Positions 1 through 7,948 of a DNA stretch of 64,000 bases are shown here, piece by piece (position 1 is the first letter of the stretch; every line of letters begins with the position of its first letter). The notes under the pieces are model-generated. The model ran no database searches. It saw only the letters and a program-made list of their open reading frames with translations, and was not told where the DNA came from. The position numbers and the translations under genes are program-made. The DNA is from Verrucomicrobiia bacterium DG1235 (GTDB lineage: Bacteria; Verrucomicrobiota; Verrucomicrobiia; Opitutales; Opitutaceae): the NCBI GenBank assembly GCA_000155695.1, contig DS990592.1, positions 5,214,508 through 5,278,507 on the forward strand. Direction: 5' to 3'.

Positions 1-280
1 GGAGAAGAGGGCTCATAATGGTGAAGTAAGAGGTGGGCGGGAGACGTAAACTGTGAGCATTCCGAGAGGATTTCCAGAATATAGAATCCAGGAGGGCTAA
101 CCCGCGCGTAGGAATTCCTGAAAATCTTTTTCGGCGATAAATTCATTAAAAAGTGGAAACAGAAAATTTCTTTCAAGGTCACATTCAGACATAGCAGTTG
201 TTCGTTCTACCATTTGATCCAAGTGGTCAGAACATTTTTTCTGGTGTGGATTTGAGGAACCCAGAAAAACTAGAGGAGGG
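1..280. other. Gene-free stretch at the window edge
   Basis: I see no convincing gene before the terminator hairpin at 281. Short open frames exist on both strands (for example 97-420 minus), but they resemble no known family and lack family-like motifs. The stretch could hold the 3' part of an upstream transcript or a small RNA that uses the hairpin at 281-311, but no RNA family was recognised. Confidence 0.4.
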
Positions 281-311
281 CCCGGGCGGATGGGGATTCG
301 CCCGGGTTTTT
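281..311 (+). terminator. Intrinsic terminator upstream of hisC
   Basis: An 8-bp perfect GC stem (CCCGGGCG at 281-288 with CGCCCGGG at 299-306) has a 10-base loop and runs straight into TTTTTCTC. This is a classical rho-independent terminator on the plus strand. It would end a transcript coming from the window edge, or act as an attenuator about 110 bases before the hisC start. Confidence 0.7.
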
Positions 312-418
312 CTCGTTTTGGGGTATTCCCTAGGTTTGGTTTTGGGAATCGTGAACTTACTTCTGGAGCGTTTCTACAGACTTGCTCTAGGCCGTGTGGC
401 TTGGCTGAATTTCGCCTC

Positions 419-1519
419 ATGTCTTTGAGCTACTCAGATCTCGTCAAACCGGAACTCCTTTCTCAGCCTGTATATCAGGGCGGCAAGCCAATCGAGGAGG
501 TAGCCCGCGAGCTCGGACTTAATCCGGCGGGAATTATCAAGCTGGCCTCGAACGAAAATCCGCTGGGCGCGTCGCCTAAGGCCATCGAAGCCGGGAAGCG
601 AGCGCTTGAGGATGTGGAGCTGTATCCAGATGGCGGATGCTTCGAGCTGAAGAAGGCTTTGTCGGCGAAGCTCGGTCTCGCTCCGGAGCAGTTCATTGTC
701 GGCAATGGGTCTAACGAGGTGTTGGAGATCATTGGCCACGCCTTGCTTGGGCCGGGAGACGAGGCGGTGATGGGGAAGGGCGCTTTCATTGTCTACAAGT
801 TGGTGACCCTGCTTTTTGGGGCGACTCCGGTGGAGGTGCCGATGTCGAATTTCACCCATGACCTCGAAGCGATGGCGGCGGCGGTGACGGAGCGGACGAA
901 GGTTGTTTTTCTCCCCAGCCCGGACAATCCGAGCGGCACGGCGAATTCTGAGGAGGAGATTCGCGATTTTGTAGGCAAGCTGCCTGACCATGTGCTTTTC
1001 ATTTTGGACGAAGCGTACGCCGAGTATTTAGAGAATGGCCCGGATTTGCGGGATCTGATAGCGGCGGGGCGGAAGGTTTTTTGTACGCGTACGTTTTCGA
1101 AGGTTTACGGCTTGGCCGGCTTGCGGATCGGCTATGGCTACGGTGATCCGGAATTGATCGGTCTGCTAAATCGAGCTCGGGAGCCCTTCAACGTGAATGC
1201 GATCGCTCAGGCGGCGGCGGTTGCGGCGCTGGGCGACGAGGAATTCGTGGAAGACTGTCGGGTGGCCAATGAGATTGGGCGATTGCAGCTTGAGGCGGGA
1301 TTCATGTCTTTGGGCTGTGAATACATCCGTAGCTACGCGAATTTCGTGACAGTGAAGGTGGGAAAGGGCGTTCGTTGCTTTCAGGAGCTGCAGAATGCCG
1401 GGGTGATCATTCGTCCGCTTGCGCCTTACGGAATGCCGGAGTGGGTGCGAGTGAGCATTGGATTGCCTGAGCAAAACGAGATGGCATTGAGGGAGCTCAC
1501 TTCGTTCTTGAAATCCTAG
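419..1519 (+). CDS. hisC: Histidinol-phosphate aminotransferase
   Basis: This PLP-dependent class I/II aminotransferase interconverts imidazole acetol phosphate and histidinol phosphate in histidine synthesis. HisC-like enzymes can also act on aromatic amino acids. The 366-residue length is usual for HisC. The N-terminal SNENPLGASP motif, the NPSGTAN loop, the DEAYAEY segment and the Schiff-base lysine in TRTFSKVYGLAG (about residue 227) are all visible. The frame is open back to 290, but that extension is unlike the family and runs over the terminator hairpin at 281-311. I therefore start at the ATG at 419 (MSLSYSDLV). No other his genes are nearby. A weak hairpin follows at 1552-1568. Confidence 0.9.
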   Translation: MSLSYSDLVKPELLSQPVYQGGKPIEEVARELGLNPAGIIKLASNENPLGASPKAIEAGKRALEDVELYPDGGCFELKKALSAKLGLAPEQFIVGNGSNEVLEIIGHALLGPGDEAVMGKGAFIVYKLVTLLFGATPVEVPMSNFTHDLEAMAAAVTERTKVVFLPSPDNPSGTANSEEEIRDFVGKLPDHVLFILDEAYAEYLENGPDLRDLIAAGRKVFCTRTFSKVYGLAGLRIGYGYGDPELIGLLNRAREPFNVNAIAQAAAVAALGDEEFVEDCRVANEIGRLQLEAGFMSLGCEYIRSYANFVTVKVGKGVRCFQELQNAGVIIRPLAPYGMPEWVRVSIGLPEQNEMALRELTSFLKS

Positions 1520-1551
1520 GGGCGTCGCCAGCATCTTAGGAGTGCCTGTTC

Positions 1552-1573
1552 GGGAGTTTTAGCCTCCCCTTTT
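1552..1573 (+). terminator. Weak terminator-like hairpin after hisC
   Basis: GGGAG at 1552-1556 pairs with CTCCC at 1564-1568 around a 7-base loop and is followed by CTTTT. The stem is short, so this is only a candidate end for the hisC transcript, lying 33 bases past its stop. Confidence 0.35.
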
Positions 1574-1609
1574 GCGAGTCTTCGGAACAGCGCTTCTTTT
1601 GAATTAGCA

Positions 1610-2956
1610 GTGTACATCTATACAGCTTCGGAATTAACAGCCTGCGGACTCGGAGTCGCGGCACTTCTTGCATTGAACGCGATCTTCGTCGGGGCGGAGT
1701 TCAGCCTCGTGAAACTGAGGTTTACTCGTTTTGGCTCCGGCAAGATGAAGGCGGCGCGCGAATCGGAGCGCATCGCTGGTTTGCTTGAGGATATGAACGC
1801 TAGCATCAAGATGCTGCGTCTGGGCATTTCAATTTTTTCGATTGGGGCGGCTTATCTGATCTTGCCGCTGGCCTATACCTTGACGACTCGGATGGGGTGG
1901 GCGTCGGGCTACGAGCTGAGGATGTCGATCGGCCTTTCGCTGCTGGTCGCGGTCGTGGCGCATTTCGTATTGGGCGAATTGGTGCCGCGAGCGGTTGCCT
2001 TGCAACATCCGGTGGCCACGATTCGGTGGGCTTTGCCGTTTGTCTTGGTCTTTCGTCTAGTCGCCCGTCCGATCTCGGCGATGTTGAACTTTTTCTCCGG
2101 CTTGATTCTAAAGTGCTTTCGTCTGGAGCAGAGTCAGGATCTTGATCTACTCGACGTGCAGGCGCAGATTCGTTCGATCGTGAACGAGGGGGATGAGTTG
2201 CCTGCTTTGGCGGAGCGGATTGTGAGCAACGCCTTGGAGTTCAGGAAACGTGTGGCGCACGATATCATGATTCCTCGCAACCAGTTGCAGTACATCGATC
2301 TCGAGGACACTCCGGCTGAGAGCTTGGATATCGCCAGAAAGTCGGGGCACACGCGTTTTCCGGTTTGCAATGGGGATTTGGACGACTGCGTGGGCATTAT
2401 CCACATCAAGGATGTTTTTCGCAGTGGGCAGGAAGGGATGAAGATCAATTGGGATAAGCTCAAGCGCCCGATGATTACTTTCTCGATGGACGAGCCGCTT
2501 GAGGTCGTGCTGCAGCGGTTTCTGAAAACGCGAAAGCACTTTGCTCTGTTGAAGGACGAGTTCGGAGGCACGGTAGGCGCGGTGACTCTGGAGGACGTGC
2601 TTGAGGAGCTAGTGGGAGAGATCCAGGACGAATTTGACCGCGAAGAAAAGATGGTGACCGAAACGGAAACGGGAACTTACGAGGTGGACGGTCTTATGGC
2701 TCTGCATGATTTGGCGGAGGAGATTGGGATAAAAATCGAAGCTGAGGAGGTGTCTACATTTGGTGGATACATCACTTACGAACTGGGCCGGATGCCTCGA
2801 ATGGATGAGGAGTTTCGCATCAAGGACCTAGAGATAAAGGTGACGGGAGTCGATGAGCGCCGCGTGCTCAGCGCGTCGGTGAAGGTCGTCGCGGAATCAG
2901 TATCCAGCGAGGTCGCTGCAGAGGGCGAGCCTTCCGTCGAAGAAGACAAGGCCTAG
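1610..2956 (+). CDS. CNNM/CBS-domain membrane protein, CorC/HlyC family
   Basis: This is an integral membrane protein of 448 residues with the usual three parts of the family. A CNNM (DUF21) transmembrane domain occupies about residues 5-190 with several hydrophobic helices. A CBS-domain pair follows at about 205-330, including RFPVCNGDLDDCVGIIHIKD and HFALLKDEFGGTVGAVTLED. A CorC/HlyC transporter-associated domain lies at about 350-430. Family members act in magnesium or cobalt efflux and divalent-cation homeostasis, often with nucleotide binding by the CBS pair. Substrate cannot be read from sequence. The start is GTG at 1610 with no clear ribosome-binding site. The stop overlaps the convergent sua5 stop by 4 bases. 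Confidence 0.85.
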   Translation: MYIYTASELTACGLGVAALLALNAIFVGAEFSLVKLRFTRFGSGKMKAARESERIAGLLEDMNASIKMLRLGISIFSIGAAYLILPLAYTLTTRMGWASGYELRMSIGLSLLVAVVAHFVLGELVPRAVALQHPVATIRWALPFVLVFRLVARPISAMLNFFSGLILKCFRLEQSQDLDLLDVQAQIRSIVNEGDELPALAERIVSNALEFRKRVAHDIMIPRNQLQYIDLEDTPAESLDIARKSGHTRFPVCNGDLDDCVGIIHIKDVFRSGQEGMKINWDKLKRPMITFSMDEPLEVVLQRFLKTRKHFALLKDEFGGTVGAVTLEDVLEELVGEIQDEFDREEKMVTETETGTYEVDGLMALHDLAEEIGIKIEAEEVSTFGGYITYELGRMPRMDEEFRIKDLEIKVTGVDERRVLSASVKVVAESVSSEVAAEGEPSVEEDKA

Positions 2957-3936
2957 CGGAAGGACGCGCGTCTCAGCCTGTCGTTGATGGCGAGGCCGAG
3001 ACCGAGCTCGGGCGCCTCTTCGGCGAAAATGGTTGCGTAGCCGGATTCGTCTATTTCGCGGAGCTTCGCGTACAGATTTGAAGCGATTTCGGAGAGTTTT
3101 CCGTTTTCGGAAAGCCAGTGTACGTTGCCGGGAAAACTGCCTTCTGGCCGCGCGAGGAGGAGGGCGGCTTGGTCGTTTTTCAGGCTCGCGAGTTCCGCGT
3201 TGGAGATGCCGCCGCGCAATTCGAGTGGGGTGCGTGGACTGTAGTGCTTAGGCAAGGCTCCGGGAGCGAGGTGCTGCACGGATTCGTCGGCGGTGATGAA
3301 GGTCGGTTTTTCGATGGAGCGTCCGAGTTCGACTTCGATGTCTTCGGCGGGAAGGGCCCCGTAGCGGAGAATGCGGGGATTGGTTTCGTCGCGCAGGTCG
3401 AGAATGGTTGATTCGACGCCGAATGAGCAGGAACCGCCGTCGAGGATGAAAGTGATTTTGCTGCCTAGTCCCGCTTGCACGTGCTGAGCGGTAGTGGGGC
3501 TAATGTAGGCGAAAGGGTTGGCGCTCGGGGCGGCGATGGGAAAATCGCACTGCTCGACGAGGCGGTGAAAGTCCGGATGGGCGGAGCAGCGGACGGCGAC
3601 GGAATCGAGTCCCGCGGTCACGATGTTAGGGATTTTGCTCTTTTTGGGGAGGACGAAGGTCAGCGGGCCTGGCCAGAATCTTTTGGCGAGTCGGAGGGCG
3701 AGGGGGTTGGCGTGGCAAATGTCCTCGAGAGCGTCTGCGCCTGAGACGTGGCAGATGAGCGGGTCGTTGGCTGGGCGCTGCTTGACTTCGAAGATCTTGG
3801 CGCAGGCTTCGGGATCGAATGCGTTTGCGGCGAGTCCGTAGACCGTTTCGGTCGGGACGCCGACGAGACCCCCAAAAAGCAAAAACTTACGCAGTTCGCG
3901 TAAGTTTTCCTCTGTAGGTTGGAGTATGTTCGCCAT
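2953..3936 (-). CDS. sua5: L-threonylcarbamoyladenylate synthase (Sua5/YrdC/TsaC)
   Basis: This enzyme makes threonylcarbamoyl-AMP from threonine, bicarbonate and ATP, the first step of t6A37 modification of ANN-decoding tRNAs. The YrdC core is clear: GGLVGVPTETVYGLAANAF near the N-terminus, KQRPANDPLICHV, WPGPLTFVL and PSANPFAYISPTTAQHV. A C-terminal Sua5 domain brings the protein to 327 residues, so it is the long Sua5 type rather than the short TsaC. I start at the ATG at 3936. A TTG at 3960 would add 8 residues. A perfect inverted repeat lies just inside the reading frame (3882-3908) and is described separately. Confidence 0.9.
   Translation of the reverse strand: MANILQPTEENLRELRKFLLFGGLVGVPTETVYGLAANAFDPEACAKIFEVKQRPANDPLICHVSGADALEDICHANPLALRLAKRFWPGPLTFVLPKKSKIPNIVTAGLDSVAVRCSAHPDFHRLVEQCDFPIAAPSANPFAYISPTTAQHVQAGLGSKITFILDGGSCSFGVESTILDLRDETNPRILRYGALPAEDIEVELGRSIEKPTFITADESVQHLAPGALPKHYSPRTPLELRGGISNAELASLKNDQAALLLARPEGSFPGNVHWLSENGKLSEIASNLYAKLREIDESGYATIFAEEAPELGLGLAINDRLRRASFR
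3872..3908 (-). promoter_or_regulatory. Terminator-shaped hairpin inside the start of sua5
   Basis: On the coding (minus) strand a perfect 11-bp stem, AAAACTTACGC with GCGTAAGTTTT (3882-3908, 5-base loop), runs into a T-rich tract TTTTTGCTTTTT. It lies about 30-60 bases after the sua5 start codon and encodes ordinary protein (RELRKFLLF). It could act as an attenuator that is only used when ribosomes do not cover it. It may also be a chance product of the codons. Confidence 0.35.
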
Positions 3937-4005
3937 GATTAGTGGGAGCGAGCGGGCCAACCGGGTCCCGCGTATGCAGCAAGTAGTCCGCGCGGATGCG
4001 GGAGC

Positions 4006-4197
4006 TTACTTCATCAAGCGCAAGTTGCGGGCGCGCTTGATAGCCTTGGTGATCTTCCGTTGTTGCTTCGCGTTGATGCGGTTCATCTTCGCAGGGATGA
4101 TCTTGCCAGTCTCAGTGACGTAGCGAGCGAGGATGTGAGCGTGGTGGAAGTCCAACTCTTGTGGCGTGAGGCTCTGTGATTTTTTCTCTGTGCTCAT
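4006..4197 (-). CDS. rpsR: 30S ribosomal protein S18
   Basis: This is a component of the small ribosomal subunit that contacts S6 and 16S rRNA in the platform. The protein has 63 residues and carries the S18 core: LARYVTETGKIIPAKMNR followed by the basic KQQRKITKAIKRARNLRLMK tail. The open frame extends to 4266, but the start at ATG 4197 (MSTEKKSQS) gives the usual compact form. It is transcribed on its own here. No rpsF, ssb or rplI is adjacent, unlike the common rpsF-rpsR arrangement. Confidence 0.92.
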   Translation of the reverse strand: MSTEKKSQSLTPQELDFHHAHILARYVTETGKIIPAKMNRINAKQQRKITKAIKRARNLRLMK

Positions 4198-4337
4198 AGG
4201 AACGGCGAAACGTAGGACTTGGCGGACCCGTGTCAATAACGGAAAGAGAGATTTTCGCGGCAGCAAATCCTTTACACTAGAAGCAGCTTTGGGCAGAAAT
4301 CAGGCGATCCCGCTTTTTAGTTAGCGCGAGATGCTCT

Positions 4338-4409
4338 GGGGCCATAGTTCAACGGATAGAACAAGAGTTTCCTAAACTTTAGATCTGGGTTCGATTCCCG
4401 GTGGCCCTA
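4338..4409 (+). tRNA. tRNA-Arg (anticodon CCU)
   Basis: A complete cloverleaf of 72 bases can be folded by eye. Acceptor arms are GGGGCCA/TGGCCCT (one G-U pair), the D stem is GTTC/GAAC, and the anticodon stem is AGAGT/ACTTT with loop TTCCTAA, giving CCT at positions 34-36. The T arm is CTGGG-TTCGATT-CCCGG and the discriminator base is A. No CCA is encoded. The anticodon reads AGG codons. Its last bases, CCCGGTGGCCCTA, recur four more times downstream. Confidence 0.93.
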
Positions 4410-4503
4410 GCGGAGTATGAGATGTGCATGGGCACCGGTCATCTTCGATGTCTCGCTTCGCTCGAGTGTCGGTCTTCGACCTCGGTACCCGGTGGCCCTA
4501 GTG
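4392..4503. repeat. 112-bp direct repeat, copy 1, starting in the tRNA-Arg 3' end
   Basis: This unit begins inside the T arm of the tRNA and ends with a second copy of the tRNA 3' terminus (CCCGGTGGCCCTA at 4488-4500). It matches 4626-4737 with about three mismatches over 112 bases. Its interior contains a small palindrome-like stretch (CTCGCTTCGCTCGAG). Confidence 0.8.
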
Positions 4504-4625
4504 TGTGGAGTAGACGATGTGCTTAGATTGGCGAAGCCTTTGCCTTTGGCGTTTCCTTAGACGGGAATCTCACCTTCGGTGTTCCGGTTCCGCTGCGCGG
4601 CCCGGTCTTGTCGCTGCGCTCGGAA

Positions 4626-4737
4626 CGATTCCCGGTGGCCCTAGTGAAGTATGAGATGTGCATGGCCACCGGTCATCTTCGATGTCTCGCTTCGCTCGAG
4701 TGTCGGTCTTCGACCTCGGTACCCGGTGGCCCTAGTG
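4626..4737. repeat. 112-bp direct repeat, copy 2
   Basis: This copy lies exactly 234 bases after copy 1 and is again bounded at both ends by the tRNA-Arg 3' terminus (4631-4643 and 4722-4734). The 122-base spacer between the copies is different sequence with imperfect palindromes such as GTTCCGCTGCGCGG and CGCTGCGCTCGGAAC. Confidence 0.8.
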
Positions 4738-5256
4738 GGAAGGGGAGCGTGTATATGTGGCAGTGAGCTTTAGGGTTCGATGTGCTGCGAGGGTGGCGAC
4801 TTCATCTCTAGTAGTTCTGTCCTGCTGCGCGGCCCGAGTTATTCAGTGAGCTCTCGGTTTTGGACGTGCTTTTGAGAAGTCCAGAGTTGGTACCCCTTTG
4901 GGGTTAGTTACTCTAGGAAAACGGTGTTAAGGGTTTATGATTAATATTTGGTCCTATAATAGAATAAAATTTGTTCATATGAGTGAATTGGGTTGCTTTA
5001 GGTAATATATCTTAAACGCTTTGCTGTGAATCTCATTTAATCGCAGAAATTCACAATCCCTTTGTTGTCTAACTAGCGGTAGCTAGACTTCTAAGCCCGG
5101 TGGTCCTAACAGGCCATCGGGCTAATTATTGGGTTAATCGCCAGACGGCGCGGACCGAGGTAGATTGCTCGTATTCTGAGAACTACTGATGACACTGATG
5201 AACAGATCGTCTGGGGGGGCGAATCGAGTGGGCCGGCCTGAATTTGGATCTTACGG
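4738..5256. other. Gene-free, partly AT-rich stretch closed by a fifth tRNA 3'-end copy
   Basis: There is no supportable gene here. The segment from about 4915 to 5060 is strikingly AT-rich compared with its surroundings. A diverged copy of the tRNA-Arg terminus, CCCGGTGGTCCTAA, stands at 5096-5109. The AT-rich stretch is thus flanked by attachment-site-like direct repeats (4722-4734 and 5096-5109), as expected for the worn-out remnant of a small element inserted at the tRNA. Confidence 0.45.
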
Positions 5257-5640
5257 CTAGAGCATGGGTTGTCCGCGGCGGCAGAGCTGGAGGGCGAGAC
5301 CCCAGGGGTCGCGGAGCATGACGAGGTGTGAGCCGTCGGGTGTTTTCACTTCTTCGGCGAAGGTAGCGCCGGCGGCTTCGAGTCGAGTTTGGTCGGCGTT
5401 TGGATCTGCCGATACGAATGCGACGTGAAGGAGGAGCGGGTGCATGGAGCGGTAGTCGGGGACTTGGTCGCTGGGGTTGTTGTAGATCTCGATCATTACC
5501 GAGCCGGAGGAGTCGGCGAGGAAGTGGGTGAAAGGGGCTTCCTCGATTTTGCGGGCGACGGTCATGCCGAGGTGGGCGACGTACCATGCGGCGACGTCGT
5601 TGGGGTCGGTGACGTTGAAGGCGACGTGTTCGATTTTCAT
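5257..5640 (-). CDS. VOC (glyoxalase/bleomycin-resistance) superfamily protein
   Basis: The protein is a 127-residue single VOC domain. It opens with MKIEHVAFNVTDPNDVAAWY and has a second beta-alpha-beta half ending DGSHLVMLRDPWGLALQLCRR. The paired fold and candidate metal ligands (His5, Glu in VMIEIYN, His in LLLHVAF, and a C-terminal position that reads Gln) fit a metal-dependent lyase, dioxygenase or isomerase. The substrate cannot be named. Its ATG overlaps the stop of the upstream phosphatase gene in an ATGA arrangement, so it is the last gene of the ABC exporter operon (9859 to 5257). Confidence 0.75.
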   Translation of the reverse strand: MKIEHVAFNVTDPNDVAAWYVAHLGMTVARKIEEAPFTHFLADSSGSVMIEIYNNPSDQVPDYRSMHPLLLHVAFVSADPNADQTRLEAAGATFAEEVKTPDGSHLVMLRDPWGLALQLCRRGQPML

Positions 5641-5996
5641 GGGGTGGTGGTTAAGTGGATTTTAAGGATAGAGTCGATGGCGTAGCGCAGCGCGAGAACC
5701 AGTCTGGGGTCCATGTACTGGTAGTTGTCGGGGATGTTTAGGATGTGGAGGGGAGTGTGCTGGAGGGCGTGGTGGTGGGATGCTCGGAGGCGTTGGGCGT
5801 GTTTGGGCTCCATGGCGAAGATGGCGTCGGCCCAGCGTATGTCGTTTTCGGATACGTGGCGGACGGCTTTTTTGCTGGTGCCGCGGGAGCGGGTGGCGAA
5901 GCCGGGGAGCTTGCGGTAGATGGATTCTGCCGTCGGGCTTCGCCACTGGTTGCGGCTGCAGATGAAGAGGAGGTTTGTTGTCTGCTTGCGGGTAAT
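5637..5996 (-). CDS. Low-molecular-weight protein tyrosine phosphatase-like protein
   Basis: The reading frame between the ABC exporter and the VOC gene encodes a small phosphatase-like protein. It has LLFICSRNQWRSPTAES (a CX5R-type P-loop, C-SRNQW-R-S), then ATRSRGTS, the ENDIRWADAIFAMEPKH segment and LHILNIPDNYQYMDP. This matches the short, roughly 110-residue LMW-PTP-like family found in many bacteria. No ATG, GTG or TTG lies ahead of the P-loop in frame. The only candidate with a nearby AGGAG is ATT at 5996, with 3-base spacing. The stop overlaps the VOC start by 4 bases. The start codon is therefore uncertain. Function in this operon is unknown. Confidence 0.65.
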   Translation of the reverse strand: MTRKQTTNLLFICSRNQWRSPTAESIYRKLPGFATRSRGTSKKAVRHVSENDIRWADAIFAMEPKHAQRLRASHHHALQHTPLHILNIPDNYQYMDPRLVLALRYAIDSILKIHLTTTP

Positions 5997-6012
5997 GGAC
6001 TCCTGGATGTGG

Positions 6013-7893
6013 TTACCCGGCTTCGAGGGCTTGGGCTTCGCCTTCGCGGCGGAACTGGTTGACGTAGAGATCGTAGTAGTGTCCGCGTTGGGCGAGGAGT
6101 TCCGTGTGGGTGCCTTGCTCTTCGATTTCGCCTTTGCTGATGACGAGGATTTGGTCGGCGGAGCGAATGGTGGAGAGGCGGTGGGCGATGACGAAGCTGA
6201 TGCGTCCGTCGAAGACGCGCTGCATGCCGTCTTGGATGAGCTTTTCGGTCTCGGTATCGATGGAGGATGTGGCCTCGTCCATGATGAAGATTTGAGGGTC
6301 GGCTATGAGCGCCCGGGCGAAGGATATGAGCTGGCGCTCGCCGGTTGAGAGACGGGCTCCGCCTTCGCCGATCTTGGTGTTGTATCCATTTTCTAGATTC
6401 ATGACGAAGTCGTGGGCGTTGACGAGCTGGGCGGCTTCGCGGATTTCTTCGTCGGTGGCGTCAAGGCGTCCGTAGCGGATGTTTTCCATGACGGTGCCGT
6501 TGAAGAGGTGTGGTGTTTGGAGGACGATGCCGAGCTGGGCTTGTAGCCAGTCGAGGGAGCGTTGGCGGTAGTCGATGCCGTTGTAGCGGATCTCGCCTTT
6601 GACGGGTTCGTAGAATCTGGATACGAGGGATACGATGGTGCTTTTGCCGCCGCCGCTTGGGCCGACGAGGGCGATGGTTTGGCCGCGTTTGACGGTGAGG
6701 TTGAAGCGCTTGAGGACTTGCTCCTTTTCGTTGTAGGAGAAGGTGACGTCGGCGAATTGGATGGAATCAATATGGGCGTCTCCTCCGTCGACGGGGTCAT
6801 GGGTTCCAGGTTCTGGGTTCCGAGACGCGGGCTGAAGCACTGCGTTACGGGATTGGTGGGTGGCGATCTTTTCGAGGACTTCTTTGGAGTCTTTGATTTT
6901 GGGTTGGGTGGCGAGGAGGCTCATGACGCGTTCGCCGGCGGCTTGGGCGCCTTGGATTTCGGCGAGGATTTGGGCGATTTGGTTGATGGGGTGGAAGAAG
7001 TTGCCTGCGTAGCTGATGAAGGCGACGAGCACGCCGAGGCTGATGGTGCCGCTGAGGACATTGAGACCGCCATACCAAAGGGCGAGGCCGGAGCCGAGGC
7101 TGCCGATGAGCATGACGAGGGGCAGGTAGATGGCGCTGAGCAGGGCGCGTCGCACGGAGGCGGAGTACATGTCGGTGGACATGCCTTCGAATTCGCTGAG
7201 GTTTTTGGTTTCGCGTCCGAGGGTTTTGGTGGTTTTGACGCCGGCGATGCCTTCGTTGTAGGAGGCGGTGATGCGGGCGTTGTGCTTTCGGATGAGGCGA
7301 GAAGTGAGCAGCATTTTTCGCTGGAAATAGACGCTGACGGCGATGAGGGGCGGCAGGGTGGCGAGTACGATGAGGGCCAGTTTCCAGTTGAGAACGAGCA
7401 TGGTGCCGGTCATGGCGAGCACGAAGAAGCTGCCCCACATGACGTCGAGGAAGCCCCAGGCGAGGATGCGGGAGAGTCGGTCGCAGTCGGCGGTGAGGCG
7501 GGAGATGAGCCAGCCGGTGGGTTGCTTGTCGTAGAAGGAGAACTCGAGCTCTTGGAGGCGCTTGAAGCAGTCGCGCTTGATGTCGAAGGCGATGTGGTGG
7601 GAGATGCCGCCGGCGCAGCGGATGAAGATGTAGACGAGAGCTGCGAGGCTGATGGAGAGTCCGAAGAAGAGGGCGGCGACGGGTATCAGGTCTTTGGTGA
7701 CGCCGCCGGTTTGCACGACGTCGACTGCCATCATGGTGGCGATGGGGAATGCGGCGTCGATGAGGCTGAGCACGAGGGCGCTGATGCTGAGCGGATAGAG
7801 GAGGCGCTTGTGGTTGAGGGCGAAGCGGAAGATGCGTCGCCAGAGATCGAAGTCGATCTTGGAGTGGAATTCTTCTTCGGGTGGAGAGGTCAT
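6013..7893 (-). CDS. ABC exporter half-transporter, catalytic-site NBD
   Basis: This 626-residue fused TMD-NBD half-transporter has six transmembrane helices in about residues 1-320. The NBD has Walker A GPSGGGKST (about 412), signature LSTGERQL, Walker B IFIMDEATSSID with the catalytic glutamate (about 540), and H-loop VIAHRLST. The signature is degenerate (LSTGE instead of LSGGQ). With its upstream partner it forms a heterodimer in which this subunit supplies the intact Walker B. The linker before the NBD holds a low-complexity stretch (NAVLQPASRNPEPGTHDP) encoded by a short GGGTTCC-type repeat. The family exports lipids, peptides or drugs. Substrate is unknown. Confidence 0.88.
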   Translation of the reverse strand: MTSPPEEEFHSKIDFDLWRRIFRFALNHKRLLYPLSISALVLSLIDAAFPIATMMAVDVVQTGGVTKDLIPVAALFFGLSISLAALVYIFIRCAGGISHHIAFDIKRDCFKRLQELEFSFYDKQPTGWLISRLTADCDRLSRILAWGFLDVMWGSFFVLAMTGTMLVLNWKLALIVLATLPPLIAVSVYFQRKMLLTSRLIRKHNARITASYNEGIAGVKTTKTLGRETKNLSEFEGMSTDMYSASVRRALLSAIYLPLVMLIGSLGSGLALWYGGLNVLSGTISLGVLVAFISYAGNFFHPINQIAQILAEIQGAQAAGERVMSLLATQPKIKDSKEVLEKIATHQSRNAVLQPASRNPEPGTHDPVDGGDAHIDSIQFADVTFSYNEKEQVLKRFNLTVKRGQTIALVGPSGGGKSTIVSLVSRFYEPVKGEIRYNGIDYRQRSLDWLQAQLGIVLQTPHLFNGTVMENIRYGRLDATDEEIREAAQLVNAHDFVMNLENGYNTKIGEGGARLSTGERQLISFARALIADPQIFIMDEATSSIDTETEKLIQDGMQRVFDGRISFVIAHRLSTIRSADQILVISKGEIEEQGTHTELLAQRGHYYDLYVNQFRREGEAQALEAG

Positions 7894-7948
7894 GGGAAAG
7901 TATGAAGTATGAATGATGAAGTATGAAGGAGTCGGGCGAGGGCCCGTG

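Noticed and set aside
97-420. 107-residue minus-strand frame
   Set aside because: No recognisable domain, overlaps the terminator hairpin at 281-311 and the hisC start, and has no ribosome-binding site.
4392-4737. tRNA-linked direct repeats as a CRISPR or further tRNA genes
   Set aside because: Only the 3' arm of the tRNA is repeated, no second complete cloverleaf can be folded, and repeat/spacer sizes do not fit CRISPR.
6562-7905. 447-residue open frame on the plus strand
   Set aside because: It lies fully antisense to the ABC exporter gene and has the Asp/Glu/Gly-rich composition of a shadow frame.
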